In this document: piece after piece, positions 1 through 7,345 of the stretch
How positions within the stretch are numbered: position 1 is the first letter of the stretch
How the letters are laid out: each line of letters begins with the position of its first letter
Assembly (NCBI GenBank): GCA_947311175.1
Contig: CAMZKK010000022.1
Span: 1 to 16,731 of the forward strand
Source of the DNA: an uncultured Planctomycetota bacterium
GTDB lineage: Bacteria; Planctomycetota; SZUA-567; JAFGNG01
Length of the DNA stretch: 16,731 nucleotides
Direction: 5' to 3'
Notes under the pieces: generated by a model
What the model saw: the letters and a program-made list of their open reading frames with translations, nothing else
Databases searched by the model: none
Told to the model about the DNA's origin: nothing
Made by a program: the position numbers and the translations under genes

Positions 1-37
1 ATGAGCCCGACGAGCTACCATACTGCTCCACCCCGCG
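1..37 (-). tRNA. Initiator tRNA-fMet(CAT), 5' half, truncated by window edge
   Basis: Read on the minus strand from 37 to 1, the sequence begins CGCGGGGTGGAGCAG, continues through a D-loop containing TGGTAGCTC, and ends TCGGGCTCAT, where CAT is the anticodon at the window edge. This matches the 5' half of bacterial initiator tRNA: C at position 1 (the unpaired C1 of tRNA-fMet), a GC-rich acceptor arm, and the three consecutive G residues of the anticodon stem (GGG before CTCAT) typical of initiators. The 3' half lies outside the window, so acceptor-stem pairing and CCA cannot be checked. It is transcribed away from the phosphoesterase gene. Confidence 0.93.
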
Positions 38-88
38 ATGTCTGTTCTTTCTTAAATCACATTTTGATTTATGACTTAAGAGTTTAAC

Positions 89-116
89 AGTCTACCGTGC
101 TCTTTGCGATTGTCAA
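89..116 (-). promoter_or_regulatory. Sigma-70-type promoter for tRNA-fMet
   Basis: On the minus strand a perfect -35 TTGACA (116-111) is followed after 16 nt by TAGACT (94-89), a 4/6 match to the -10 consensus. Transcription would start near 82, giving a leader of about 45 nt before the mature 5' end at 37, to be removed by RNase P. Position and orientation suit the tRNA. Assignment is by eye. Confidence 0.55.
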
Positions 117-149
117 GAAGCTTATTAAATCTTTTTAATAACCAAATAC

Positions 150-178
150 TTGACCTCTAATTATTTGTCAGGTAATAT
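150..178 (+). promoter_or_regulatory. Sigma-70-type promoter for the DHH phosphoesterase gene
   Basis: TTGACC (150-155), a 17-nt spacer and TAATAT (173-178) form a plausible promoter with a start near 185. It overlaps the ATG at 179, which argues that translation cannot begin there and supports the internal ATG at 215, preceded by GGAGGT at 200-205. Confidence 0.55.
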
Positions 179-214
179 ATGGTTAAACAATTATGTAATG
201 GAGGTTACCTGAAT

Positions 215-1114
215 ATGAGAATTTTAACAAGAGGTGATGTTGATGGACTAGCAAGCTCAGTTTTGCTTACCGTAGTTGAAAAGATAAAGGAAATTAGATT
301 CGCCCACCCTAAAGATGTACAAGACGGCATGGTTGATGCAGATGAAGAAGACATCGTGGTAAATCTACCTTATGTGCCAGGATGTGGATTGTGGTTTGAC
401 CACCACATTTCAGAAGATAAAAAATTAGATGACATTGGACAATTCAAAGGTAGCTTCAAAATGGCACCAAGTGCAGCAAGGGTTATCTATGATTACTATC
501 AAGACGAACGTCTTGACGCATTTAAGGATATGCTTGAGGCAACCGACCGCCTTGATAGTGCACAACTTACAATGCAAGATGTAACAAGCCCTGCCGGTTG
601 GATTCTACTAGGACTCACGCTAGACCCTCGTTCTGGGCTCGGACCTGAGTTTAGAAAATACTTCCGCTGGTTGGTTGAATACATAAAAGAATTGCCTCTT
701 GAAAAGGTATTGGTTCACCCCGAGGTAAAAAAACGTTGCGACAGAGTTCTTGAAGACCAAGAACTCTTTAACAACATTTTAAAAGAAAGCACAACCGTTG
801 ATGACGGAGTGATTATTACAGATTTTCGTGGCAAAAAAGACATCCCGGTAGGAAACCGTTTTCTGGTTTATGCAATGTTTCCGGAAGCACATGTTGAGAT
901 TAGACTATTTGATGGACATAAAGGAGCAACTGTCATTGCCGCAGGAAAAAGTATCTTCAACCGAAGTGGCGAAGTTAGCTGTGGTGAACTTCTTGCCAAG
1001 TATGGTGGTGGTGGTCATGCCGGAGCCGGCACATGCCAACTTCGTGGTGATGATGTAGCAGAGAAAATTCAAGAAATAATCAATACCTTTAAAGAAAATC
1101 AAATTAAATCCTAA
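215..1114 (+). CDS. DHH/DHHA1 family phosphoesterase (exopolyphosphatase-like)
   Basis: A cytoplasmic metal-dependent phosphoesterase of the DHH superfamily, which includes RecJ, NrnA-type oligoribonucleases and PPX1-like exopolyphosphatases. From the ATG at 215 the protein is 299 residues. GDVDG (7-11) is the first metal-binding motif, FDHH (61-64) is the DHH signature, EATDRLD (about 108-114) supplies a further Asp, and GGGGHAGAGTC (274-284) is the glycine-rich DHHA1 substrate-binding motif. The open frame extends upstream to an ATG at 179, but that codon lies inside the predicted promoter, whereas 215 has a strong Shine-Dalgarno GGAGGT with 9-nt spacing. Known members hydrolyse polyphosphate, pAp, short RNA or cyclic dinucleotides; sequence alone does not choose between them. 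The gene appears monocistronic: the next gene has its own promoter and riboswitch. Confidence 0.88.
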   Translation: MRILTRGDVDGLASSVLLTVVEKIKEIRFAHPKDVQDGMVDADEEDIVVNLPYVPGCGLWFDHHISEDKKLDDIGQFKGSFKMAPSAARVIYDYYQDERLDAFKDMLEATDRLDSAQLTMQDVTSPAGWILLGLTLDPRSGLGPEFRKYFRWLVEYIKELPLEKVLVHPEVKKRCDRVLEDQELFNNILKESTTVDDGVIITDFRGKKDIPVGNRFLVYAMFPEAHVEIRLFDGHKGATVIAAGKSIFNRSGEVSCGELLAKYGGGGHAGAGTCQLRGDDVAEKIQEIINTFKENQIKS

Positions 1115-1210
1115 ATAATAAAAGATGAACAAAAATAAGCAAAGCCAACTAACAATTACTAAAAGGCTAAAACTAAATTACATTTCTCCGATTTTTAATT
1201 TATTTTTACC

Positions 1211-1238
1211 TTGCTAAATTTTTGATTTTGAATAGGAT
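1211..1238 (+). promoter_or_regulatory. Candidate promoter for the B12 uptake operon
   Basis: TTGCTA (1211-1216) and TAGGAT (1233-1238) are separated by 16 nt; each matches 4/6 consensus positions. The implied start near 1245 falls at the 5' edge of the cobalamin riboswitch, which is what one expects of a leader RNA. The hexamers alone are weak; the position is the better argument. Confidence 0.4.
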
Positions 1239-1242
1239 GCCA

Positions 1243-1440
1243 AACATTCAGTTGTTCCATCTGCTGAATTATGTTTTTTAATAAATTACCTTTCTTTAGT
1301 AACGGAAGACGGTGAAAATCCGTCGCAGTCGCGCTACTGTAACTGATGTAATATCAGAAGCCAGGAGACGACTAAGGCAAAGGTCTTAATCCATACCTCG
1401 CGAAAAGGTAGTTGATTAAAACGAATATTTTTTTGTTTTA
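1243..1440 (+). promoter_or_regulatory. Cobalamin (B12) riboswitch aptamer and expression platform
   Basis: This leader carries the conserved core of cobalamin riboswitches. Around 1305-1342 is a GGAAGACGGTG element with the hairpin GACGG/CCGTC, followed by GCAGTCGCGCTACTGTAA, equivalent to the consensus GC-rich core ending in CACTGT. A short hairpin, CTGATG...ATCAG (1343-1357), precedes AAGCCAGGAGAC (1358-1369), the diagnostic B12 box. A further hairpin, TACCT/AGGTA with a purine-rich loop (1394-1410), sits where the kissing partner arm usually lies. The aptamer is immediately followed by a strong intrinsic terminator, so the switch most likely acts by premature termination: B12 bound means operon off. 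It controls the receptor and, through it, the whole uptake operon. Confidence 0.95.
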
Positions 1441-1471
1441 AAAACGACCCTTAGGTAAGGGTCGTTTTTTT
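1440..1471 (+). terminator. Intrinsic terminator of the B12 riboswitch
   Basis: AACGACCCTTA and TAAGGGTCGTT form a stem of about 9-10 bp closed by a small loop and followed by an uninterrupted T run (1465-1471); flanking A residues can extend the stem. It sits about 70 nt after the B12 box and about 100 nt before the receptor start codon, so it is the off-state structure of the switch rather than the end of a gene. Confidence 0.92.
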
Positions 1472-1568
1472 ATTGCATAAGACAAACCATAAGACCTTTG
1501 CACTTAATTATGATTTTTATGATTATAGCCATGCTATATGTTTTGTTTTTATGTTATAAGGAGAAATT

Positions 1569-3488
1569 ATGAATTTTAAGAAATGGAAAAAATATTTAAA
1601 GATGACAATGGCTGCGACGTTATTGTCAATGGGAGTAAATACTCAACTTAGTGCCGATGACACCGAGTTAAAAGACACTCAAAATCTGAAAACAATTGTG
1701 GTAACAGCATCAAAGGCACCAATGGCATTAGAAGAAAGTGCAAGTGAGATTACCATTATTGATGCTGATGAAATTGCAAACAAACAATATACAACAATTG
1801 CCGATGCTTTGAGAACTGTTCCAGGGCTTGATGTTAGAGCAACCGGTGGTTACGGTTCAAATACCACTATTAGAATGCGTGGACTTCACCAACAATATAC
1901 CTTGGTTTTGATAGATGGCGTAAAGGTGATGGATTCTACCGGCACAAATAGATCGGCTAATATTGCCCTAATGTCAACCGATAATGTTGAGCGAATTGAG
2001 GTTGTTCGTGGTAACCAAAATATTTTATATGGCTCATCGGCAATTGGTGGAGTGGTAAATATTATTACCAAAAAGGCGAAGAAAAATAAAAAACTTTCAG
2101 GCAGTATTTTTTCAGAATATGGCTCACACAACACACTTCGGTATGGTGGCTCATTTAGCACTGCCACGAAAAAAGTTGACTTAAATGTCTCGGTGGCAAG
2201 AGAAACTTCAGACAACATCTCCGCTGCTGATGAAAATGTCGATGGAGTTGATGAAAATGATGCATATAGAAATACCTCATACAGTAGCAAAATTGGAATT
2301 GCGGCGACTGAAAACATTAATATTGATTTAACTGCAAGATACAATTCGGGGTTTTATGAATTTGACCAAGGGGCAGGAACAGATGACGCCCTAGGCGAAA
2401 AGGGGGTTGAACAAGATGAGTTTTTTGGTAGAGGACAAATTTCATTAAACTTATTTGATGGCAAATGGAAACAAATTGCCGGCGTGAATTACACCTCAAT
2501 TGATCGCGAATATTTTGGTTCATGGAGGCATCTTTATGAAAATGAAATCATTGTTATTGATTACAAAAACATCATAGAGCTGCATGAAACAAACACCCTT
2601 ACTTTTGGTGCGGAGACACAAGAAGAAATCATCAGAAGTGGTGATATAGGAAGCGATAAACCCAAAAATACTGTCAGAGCAAATTCTTATTTTATCGAGG
2701 ACCAATTAAGATTTTGGGACAAATGGTTTACAACAGTTGGCCTTAGAGTTAACGACCATGATGTATATCATCAACATACAACTTGGAAGGCAGCAACTTC
2801 ATATAAGATTGAAAAAACCAGCACTACCTTAAAGGCATCTTATGCAACTGGATTCTATGCCCCGACACTTTATAATCTTTTTGATTCAAGTTCAGGGAAC
2901 CTTGGACTTGAACCAGAGCGTAGCAGAAGTTGGGAGATTGGCTTTTCTCAACCGATTTGGAAGGACAAGCTAAATCTTGAGGCAATGTTTTTTAAAAATA
3001 ATATAAAAAACAAAATAGAGTATGTAGGAACTTGGCCAACAGCAAAATATGAAAATGTTGCCAAAATAGAATCTAAGGGTTTAGAAGTCACACTATCTTC
3101 TAAGCTAACTAAAAAATTAGATGCAACCGCAACCTACACTTACACTAAGGCAAGCAAACGTGAGCCGACAAGAGATATCGCGTTTCAACCACGCAACAGA
3201 GGTAGTTTAAATATCAATTATTCCATTCTCCCTAATCTGTCAGCCTATACCGACATAACCTACACCGGCTCATGCTACAATGGTAGTAGTAGTGCTTGGG
3301 CGTGGCATGGTAATGATACCAGATTTGAACAACATACATTAATGGATATAGGTATCAATTGGGATATCAATAAAACCTTTAGATTATATGGTAACTGCAA
3401 AAATATAACCGATAGAGAATATCAAGAGCAAGCAGGTTATGGAACATTTGGCAGGACATTTACAATTGGAGCGAGAGCAACATTTTAA
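1569..3488 (+). CDS. btuB: TonB-dependent outer-membrane receptor, BtuB-like (cobalamin)
   Basis: An outer-membrane beta-barrel transporter that moves vitamin B12 or related corrinoids into the periplasm using TonB energy. The 639 residues begin with a signal peptide (about 1-29, basic start then hydrophobic, cleavage near SAD). KTIVVTAS (41-48) is a TonB box. The plug domain follows (about 50-170), with conserved LRTVPGLDV, IRMRG, LVLIDGV, IEVVRGNQNILYGSSAIGG and VVNIITK. The rest is barrel, with alternating strands and a terminal aromatic (ARATF), as recognised by the BAM machinery. RBS AAGGAG lies just before the ATG. Substrate assignment rests mainly on the riboswitch directly upstream and the btuFDC genes downstream, because the receptor fold alone does not separate corrinoid from siderophore receptors. 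Confidence 0.93.
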   Translation: MNFKKWKKYLKMTMAATLLSMGVNTQLSADDTELKDTQNLKTIVVTASKAPMALEESASEITIIDADEIANKQYTTIADALRTVPGLDVRATGGYGSNTTIRMRGLHQQYTLVLIDGVKVMDSTGTNRSANIALMSTDNVERIEVVRGNQNILYGSSAIGGVVNIITKKAKKNKKLSGSIFSEYGSHNTLRYGGSFSTATKKVDLNVSVARETSDNISAADENVDGVDENDAYRNTSYSSKIGIAATENINIDLTARYNSGFYEFDQGAGTDDALGEKGVEQDEFFGRGQISLNLFDGKWKQIAGVNYTSIDREYFGSWRHLYENEIIVIDYKNIIELHETNTLTFGAETQEEIIRSGDIGSDKPKNTVRANSYFIEDQLRFWDKWFTTVGLRVNDHDVYHQHTTWKAATSYKIEKTSTTLKASYATGFYAPTLYNLFDSSSGNLGLEPERSRSWEIGFSQPIWKDKLNLEAMFFKNNIKNKIEYVGTWPTAKYENVAKIESKGLEVTLSSKLTKKLDATATYTYTKASKREPTRDIAFQPRNRGSLNINYSILPNLSAYTDITYTGSCYNGSSSAWAWHGNDTRFEQHTLMDIGINWDINKTFRLYGNCKNITDREYQEQAGYGTFGRTFTIGARATF

Positions 3489-3511
3489 ATCTAAAAATTT
3501 ATAATCCGCAA

Positions 3512-4282
3512 ATGCGGTCTGCATTCTATCATTCTTGTTTTATTTCAGTCGTGCTTCACATTACGCTTGTGGGCACGACTGCTTTGTATTTAAGAAACAA
3601 TTATTTCGACTACAAAATAAATATGAAAAAAGGAGATTCGGCAACACTATATACCTTTGTGCCTGTAGCTGAAAGTATATACCAGCAAAAAGAAAATATT
3701 GAAAATGATTTAGATGCAAAAAAGTTTACTGCCTTACTGGATAAAACGCTTGCCGAAGAACAAGCAAGGTTATTTAAAGAACCAAAACATAAAGAAATTG
3801 AAAACGTTGTCCATCCTGAATTATTGCCTGTACAATATTTAACAGCAAGTATTGAGGAATCCCAAAATGAAGAATTTACACTTTGCAAAAAACTTACAAG
3901 CAGAAGAAACCGAGAACCAAAAAATAACACAAAAAGAAAGAAAGTTTTCAAAACATACAGTAAAAAAAATATGCCAACCTCTAAGGCAAGCGATTTAAAG
4001 CAAAAAGGAATAAAGACCACCGCAGTTGCAATTGGCAAAATAAATCCCAAATATCCTCGTCTTTCACGAATAAATAACGAAGAGGGTATTGTAATTATTG
4101 AGGCAATCATAGATACAACCGGACACTGCAAAAAAGTTAAAGTAATCAAAAGTAGCAATTACAATAGACTTGACAAAGCAGCCGTTAAAGAGATTATGAA
4201 AGCAAGATTTATTCCGGCAAGAAAAGGCAGGAACAGGGTATTCAGTAAGCTTAAACTTGCTATCAAATTTAAGCTCAGTTGA
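3512..4282 (+). CDS. tonB: TonB family energy-transducing protein
   Basis: An inner-membrane-anchored protein that spans the periplasm and passes proton-motive force from ExbBD to the receptor. The 256 residues have an N-terminal transmembrane helix (about 8-27) containing SVVLH (12-16), the SxxxH motif through which TonB contacts ExbB. The C-terminal domain (about 175-256) contains NPKYPRLSR, an EGIVIIEAIID strand and AAVKEIMKARFIPAR, typical of the TonB C-terminal fold. The middle is Lys/Glu/Arg-rich and lacks the Pro-rich EP/KP spacer of classical TonB. No exbB/exbD is nearby, so it must share a complex encoded elsewhere. It lies 23 nt after the receptor gene. The start codon has no visible Shine-Dalgarno and lies inside a small palindrome, CCGCAAATGCGG, suggesting dependence on translation from upstream. 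Confidence 0.88.
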   Translation: MRSAFYHSCFISVVLHITLVGTTALYLRNNYFDYKINMKKGDSATLYTFVPVAESIYQQKENIENDLDAKKFTALLDKTLAEEQARLFKEPKHKEIENVVHPELLPVQYLTASIEESQNEEFTLCKKLTSRRNREPKNNTKRKKVFKTYSKKNMPTSKASDLKQKGIKTTAVAIGKINPKYPRLSRINNEEGIVIIEAIIDTTGHCKKVKVIKSSNYNRLDKAAVKEIMKARFIPARKGRNRVFSKLKLAIKFKLS

Positions 4283-4307
4283 ATCATCAAACAAAGAAAA
4301 TTAAATT

Positions 4308-5210
4308 ATGAAAAAATCGAAATCCTTAATTATCATTTCTGTTATCTGTTTAATAATTGTTGTGGTTGCAGTTATTAACGGTGTTAAAACAAAAACACCC
4401 ACATACCGCAATGAAGCCCCGCAAAAGATTGTTTCGTTATCGCCAAGTATCACAGAAGTGGTTTTTGCCATTGGTGCAGGCAAAAAGGTTGTCGGGGTTA
4501 CCGCCTTTGACAAGTATCCTAAGGAGGTTGAATCACTACCAAGGGTTGGCGGTTTTCTTGACCCTGATTTTGAAAAAATTATCACCCTCTCCCCCCAACT
4601 TATCATAACTCGAACCGACAATATTCAGGCAAACAACAAATTGAAAAGATTAGGTTTTAAACTGCTTGCGGTTGAACATACCAGCATTGAAGGGATATTA
4701 AATTCAATATCTGAAATTGGCACAGCAACCGGATGTACTCAAAAAGCGAAAATGCTTAGACTGAAAATAGAAAGACTTATCCATGCAAACAAAACCAAAA
4801 CAACCTTGACAAAAAAACCAAAAATAATGTTGTGCATTAGTCGCAATTTTGGAAGTGGCTCTATCAAAGATGTATATGTGGCAGGCAACGATAAGCTCTA
4901 TGATAAAATCATAAATTTTGCCGGAGGAATTAATGCTTGCCATAATGTTGGCAATAAATACCCAAAATTATCTGCAGAAAATATCGAACAAATAAACCCT
5001 GATATCATTATTGAACTTGTGCCTAAAATAAGAGGCAAAAAGGTAACATCCGAATCTATTAGAAAAGAATGGCATAAATTAAAATTTATAAAAGCGGTCG
5101 AAAAAAATAACATTTATGTAATCACCAAAGACTATGCTGTTTTACCGGGTCCGAGAATTTTTGGCTTAATCACTGATTTCGAGCAAATCATCAATGAAAG
5201 TAAAAAATGA
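4308..5210 (+). CDS. btuF: Periplasmic corrinoid-binding protein, BtuF-like, membrane-anchored
   Basis: The solute-binding component that captures B12 in the periplasm and delivers it to BtuCD. The 300 residues start with a hydrophobic helix (about 6-25) that lacks a convincing lipobox, so it is probably an uncleaved anchor or an ordinary signal peptide. The rest is a class III (BtuF/FepB-type) binding fold: KIVSLSPSITEVVFAIGAGKK (about 40-60) is the first-lobe motif, LPRVGGFLDPDFEKI and LSPQLIITR follow, a long linking helix spans about 120-160, and the second lobe includes YDKIINFAGGINA and SAENIEQINPDIII. No strong RBS is visible ahead of the ATG. The stop overlaps the ATPase start (ATGA), showing translational coupling. 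The B12 substrate is inferred from the riboswitch. Confidence 0.9.
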   Translation: MKKSKSLIIISVICLIIVVVAVINGVKTKTPTYRNEAPQKIVSLSPSITEVVFAIGAGKKVVGVTAFDKYPKEVESLPRVGGFLDPDFEKIITLSPQLIITRTDNIQANNKLKRLGFKLLAVEHTSIEGILNSISEIGTATGCTQKAKMLRLKIERLIHANKTKTTLTKKPKIMLCISRNFGSGSIKDVYVAGNDKLYDKIINFAGGINACHNVGNKYPKLSAENIEQINPDIIIELVPKIRGKKVTSESIRKEWHKLKFIKAVEKNNIYVITKDYAVLPGPRIFGLITDFEQIINESKK

Positions 5211-5998
5211 AACAAGCATTGGACGTATCTAACCTTAACCTTTCTGCCGGCAAAAAAGACATTTTGAAAAATGTGTCATTTTCCGTCAAAGAGAATGAAT
5301 TTGTTTGCCTTGTCGGCCCTAACGGAGCAGGTAAAAGTTCATTATTAAAAAGCATTGTTAGAATAATGCCTTCGGATAGTGGAGTGATTAAGTCTGAAAA
5401 TATTAAATTATTAGAAATCAAACAAAAGAAACTGGCTTCATTAGTGGCATATGTTCCGCAAAATTTAAAAAAAGTTCCACCTTTTTCTGTTTATGAATTT
5501 GTGGCAATGAGTAGATTCCCATACAAAAACTTCAACCATTCCCTCACAAAAAAAGATTTGACAATTATTAATAATTCCATCAAAGATGTTGATTTAGAAG
5601 AGTTTAAATCCTCAATCCTCACCACTCTTAGTGGTGGTGAACTTCAACGAGTAATGATTGCGGCAGCAATAGCCCAACAAACAAAAATTTTACTATTAGA
5701 TGAACCATTTGCCTCTCAAGATCCACATCATCAAGAAGAAATATATTCCCTGCTCTTTTCATTAAAGAACAAATTATCAATCTCGGTTTTATGTGTTTGT
5801 CACGATTTAAACATTGCAACTAGACTTTCTGATAGAATAATTGCCATCAAAGCTGGAGAAATAATTTTTGATGGAATCCCTAAATCTTTTATTGAAGAAA
5901 ATATTATGCAAAAACTATATGAGACTGAATTTATAAAAATCAATGCCGACAAAAACAAATTACCGTTTCTTTTCACCAAAGGTATCGCTCGTGAATAA
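5207..5998 (+). CDS. btuD: ABC transporter ATPase for corrinoid import, BtuD-like
   Basis: The cytoplasmic nucleotide-binding subunit powering B12 import. In 263 residues all ABC motifs are intact: Walker A GPNGAGKSS (37-45), Q-loop YVPQN (82-86), signature LSGGELQR (141-148), Walker B ILLLDEP (161-167), the D-loop region ASQDPHH, and the switch His in VCHDLN (H199). The family is the FepC/BtuD group pairing with FecCD-type permeases. Its ATG overlaps the stop of the binding-protein gene by 4 nt and its own stop overlaps the permease start, so the three subunits are coupled in translation. Nothing is degraded, so an active transporter is expected. Iron-chelate import is the family alternative; the riboswitch favours cobalamin. 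Confidence 0.94.
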   Translation: MKQALDVSNLNLSAGKKDILKNVSFSVKENEFVCLVGPNGAGKSSLLKSIVRIMPSDSGVIKSENIKLLEIKQKKLASLVAYVPQNLKKVPPFSVYEFVAMSRFPYKNFNHSLTKKDLTIINNSIKDVDLEEFKSSILTTLSGGELQRVMIAAAIAQQTKILLLDEPFASQDPHHQEEIYSLLFSLKNKLSISVLCVCHDLNIATRLSDRIIAIKAGEIIFDGIPKSFIEENIMQKLYETEFIKINADKNKLPFLFTKGIARE

Positions 5999-6965
5999 AT
6001 TGCTTTGGCTTGGAATAATTATTTTTGCAATTATGTCATGGATGACTGACTCCCTCTTGCCATTAAGTGGAATCTCATTTGATGGCGTTTTTGATTTTGA
6101 AAAAGTCACGCCTGCCGGACATATTTTTTGGGATTTAAGATTGCCACGTTCATCACTTGCCTTTTTGACAGGGGCAGTGCTTTCACTTTGTGGAATGGTT
6201 TTCCAGTCCATATTTCGCAATAATTTGGCAACGCCATTTACGCTTGGGGTTGCTAGCGGAGCTTCTTTAGGGGCAGCATTATATATTGTTTTTGGGTTGC
6301 CAATTATAATTTCAGCCAATCTCGGCATTGGGTTTGCAGCATTTTTGGGTGCAATATCCATTACCGCATTGGTTAACTTTCTTGGAAGCAGGAGTAGATT
6401 ATTTGACACCCACTCTCTTCTCCTTGCAGGGGTTGCCCTTAGCTTTATTATTTCAAGCATCATTATGGCAATTCAATACTCCAGCGAGATTCACGATAGC
6501 TATCAGATAATGCGCTGGACAATGGGCGGTCTTGATACCGTTGGCTTTGCCGACACTATTCAGGTTCTATTAGTATTTATCATTGGCAGTATCTTTATTC
6601 TTTTTCATACCGAAGAATTGAATATCCTAAGCATTGGCGATGAGCTTGCAATGAGTCGGGGATTAAATATTGGTAAATGTCGAAAAAAAATGTTTATCAT
6701 CACATCAATAATGGTTGGCGGAACTGTTGCGATTACCGGTCCGATTGGATTTATCGGAATGGTTGTTCCTCATATTTGCCGATTAATCTTGGGCCCGAAT
6801 CATAATAATCTCTTCCCCTCAACCATTTTGCTCGGTGGAGCAATTCTTACAATCTGCGATTGCATTGCCCACAATGTATTAAGCATATCTTTGCCGGTAG
6901 GAATCATTACTCCCCTACTCGGCGGTCCCTTTTTTCTGTGGCTATTATTCAAAAACAACAAATAA
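5991..6965 (+). CDS. btuC: FecCD/BtuC-type corrinoid ABC transporter permease
   Basis: The multi-spanning inner-membrane channel subunit paired with the upstream ATPase. Family landmarks are seen in order: DLRLPRSSLAFLTGAVLSLCG, FRNNLATPFTLGVASGASLGA, an RWTMGG segment before the middle helices, the ATPase-contact region IGDELAMSRGLN, and a terminal GPIGFIGMVVPHICRLILGP then LPVGIITPLLGGPFF. About ten hydrophobic helices are visible. Two starts are possible: ATG 5943, which overlaps the ATPase by 56 nt and has no RBS, or GTG 5991, which overlaps by 8 nt, is preceded by AAAGG at good spacing, and gives 324 residues, close to the family norm. I chose 5991. It is the last gene of the B12 operon, with a hairpin just after its stop. 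Confidence 0.92.
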   Translation: MNKLLWLGIIIFAIMSWMTDSLLPLSGISFDGVFDFEKVTPAGHIFWDLRLPRSSLAFLTGAVLSLCGMVFQSIFRNNLATPFTLGVASGASLGAALYIVFGLPIIISANLGIGFAAFLGAISITALVNFLGSRSRLFDTHSLLLAGVALSFIISSIIMAIQYSSEIHDSYQIMRWTMGGLDTVGFADTIQVLLVFIIGSIFILFHTEELNILSIGDELAMSRGLNIGKCRKKMFIITSIMVGGTVAITGPIGFIGMVVPHICRLILGPNHNNLFPSTILLGGAILTICDCIAHNVLSISLPVGIITPLLGGPFFLWLLFKNNK

Positions 6966-6966
6966 A

Positions 6967-6994
6967 AAAGGCTGATGACAATGCATCAGCCTTT
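6967..6994. terminator. Terminator hairpin after btuC, probably bidirectional
   Basis: AAAGGCTGATG and CATCAGCCTTT form an 11-bp perfect stem with a 6-nt loop, immediately after the permease stop. On the plus strand only three T follow, so it is a modest terminator there; on the minus strand the stem is followed by six T, a much better terminator. It may therefore also end a minus-strand transcript arising in the gap downstream. Confidence 0.7.
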
Positions 6995-7211
6995 AGCTGT
7001 GTTGGAGCAACTTGCAGGGGAACAAACCGCTCCGGAGGAGAATGGTGAGGAATTGAGTTAGATAGGGAATAAAATCATCTCTATCCTCACTCTTTTATGT
7101 CGCAAATAGTAAATACCCCCTCATAAAAATATTATTTTATTTAATAAAAACAACATTTTAAATCAAACTACTCCGTAACCATATTGTTTAATTGATGCTT
7201 ATGACTAAAAA
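6995..7211. other. Gene-free region with locally GC-rich, foldable sequence
   Basis: No convincing ORF is present. About 7000-7095 is richer in G+C than its surroundings and can form two more hairpins: GGAGC (7014-7018) with GCTCC (7029-7033), and GTGAG (7046-7050) plus GATAG (7061-7065) with CTATC and CTCAC (7081-7090), the last followed on the plus strand by a T-rich TCTTTT. The rest (7100-7211) is AT-rich without recognisable signals. It could be the 3' UTR of the B12 operon or a small RNA on either strand; it does not match conserved SRP, tmRNA or RNase P motifs that I know. Confidence 0.35.
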
Positions 7212-7268
7212 AAATCTTGCCTTACATGGGAATTATATTACCATTCTATTGTTCAGCATGTAAGATTT
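7212..7268 (+). repeat. Inverted repeat upstream of the RNase III gene
   Basis: AAATCT (7212-7217) plus TTACATG (7222-7228) pair with CATGTAAGATTT (7257-7268): a 12-bp stem with one 4-nt bulge and a loop of about 28 nt, ending 77 nt before the rnc start. If transcribed it could be a double-stranded target for RNase III, whose mRNA leader is self-cleaved in Escherichia coli. No clear promoter upstream could be assigned, so its presence in the mRNA is uncertain. Confidence 0.4.
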
Positions 7269-7345
7269 CCTAACGTGCCAAATGCTTTTATCCTAAATTC
7301 AACAGTTGATGCGGAATTTGGATTTATATTCATACTGGAAACAAA

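Noticed and set aside
179..214. Upstream ATG extending the phosphoesterase by 12 residues
   Set aside because: The codon lies at the edge of the predicted -10 element and lacks a Shine-Dalgarno; the ATG at 215 has GGAGGT and starts directly at the conserved fold.
1886..2344. Long antisense ORF within the receptor gene
   Set aside because: It mirrors a strongly conserved TonB-receptor plug region on the other strand and has no ribosome-binding site or recognisable domain.
6860..7048. A 62-codon ORF starting inside btuC and running into the gap
   Set aside because: It is a frame shadow of the permease gene that reads on through the terminator hairpin, has no ribosome-binding site and an unremarkable composition.
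6995..7095. Possible SRP (4.5S) RNA because of a CCGGAGGAGAA-like segment
   Set aside because: The conserved GGAAGGAAGCAG-type loop and symmetrical helix of SRP RNA are absent; kept only as an unspecified structured region.
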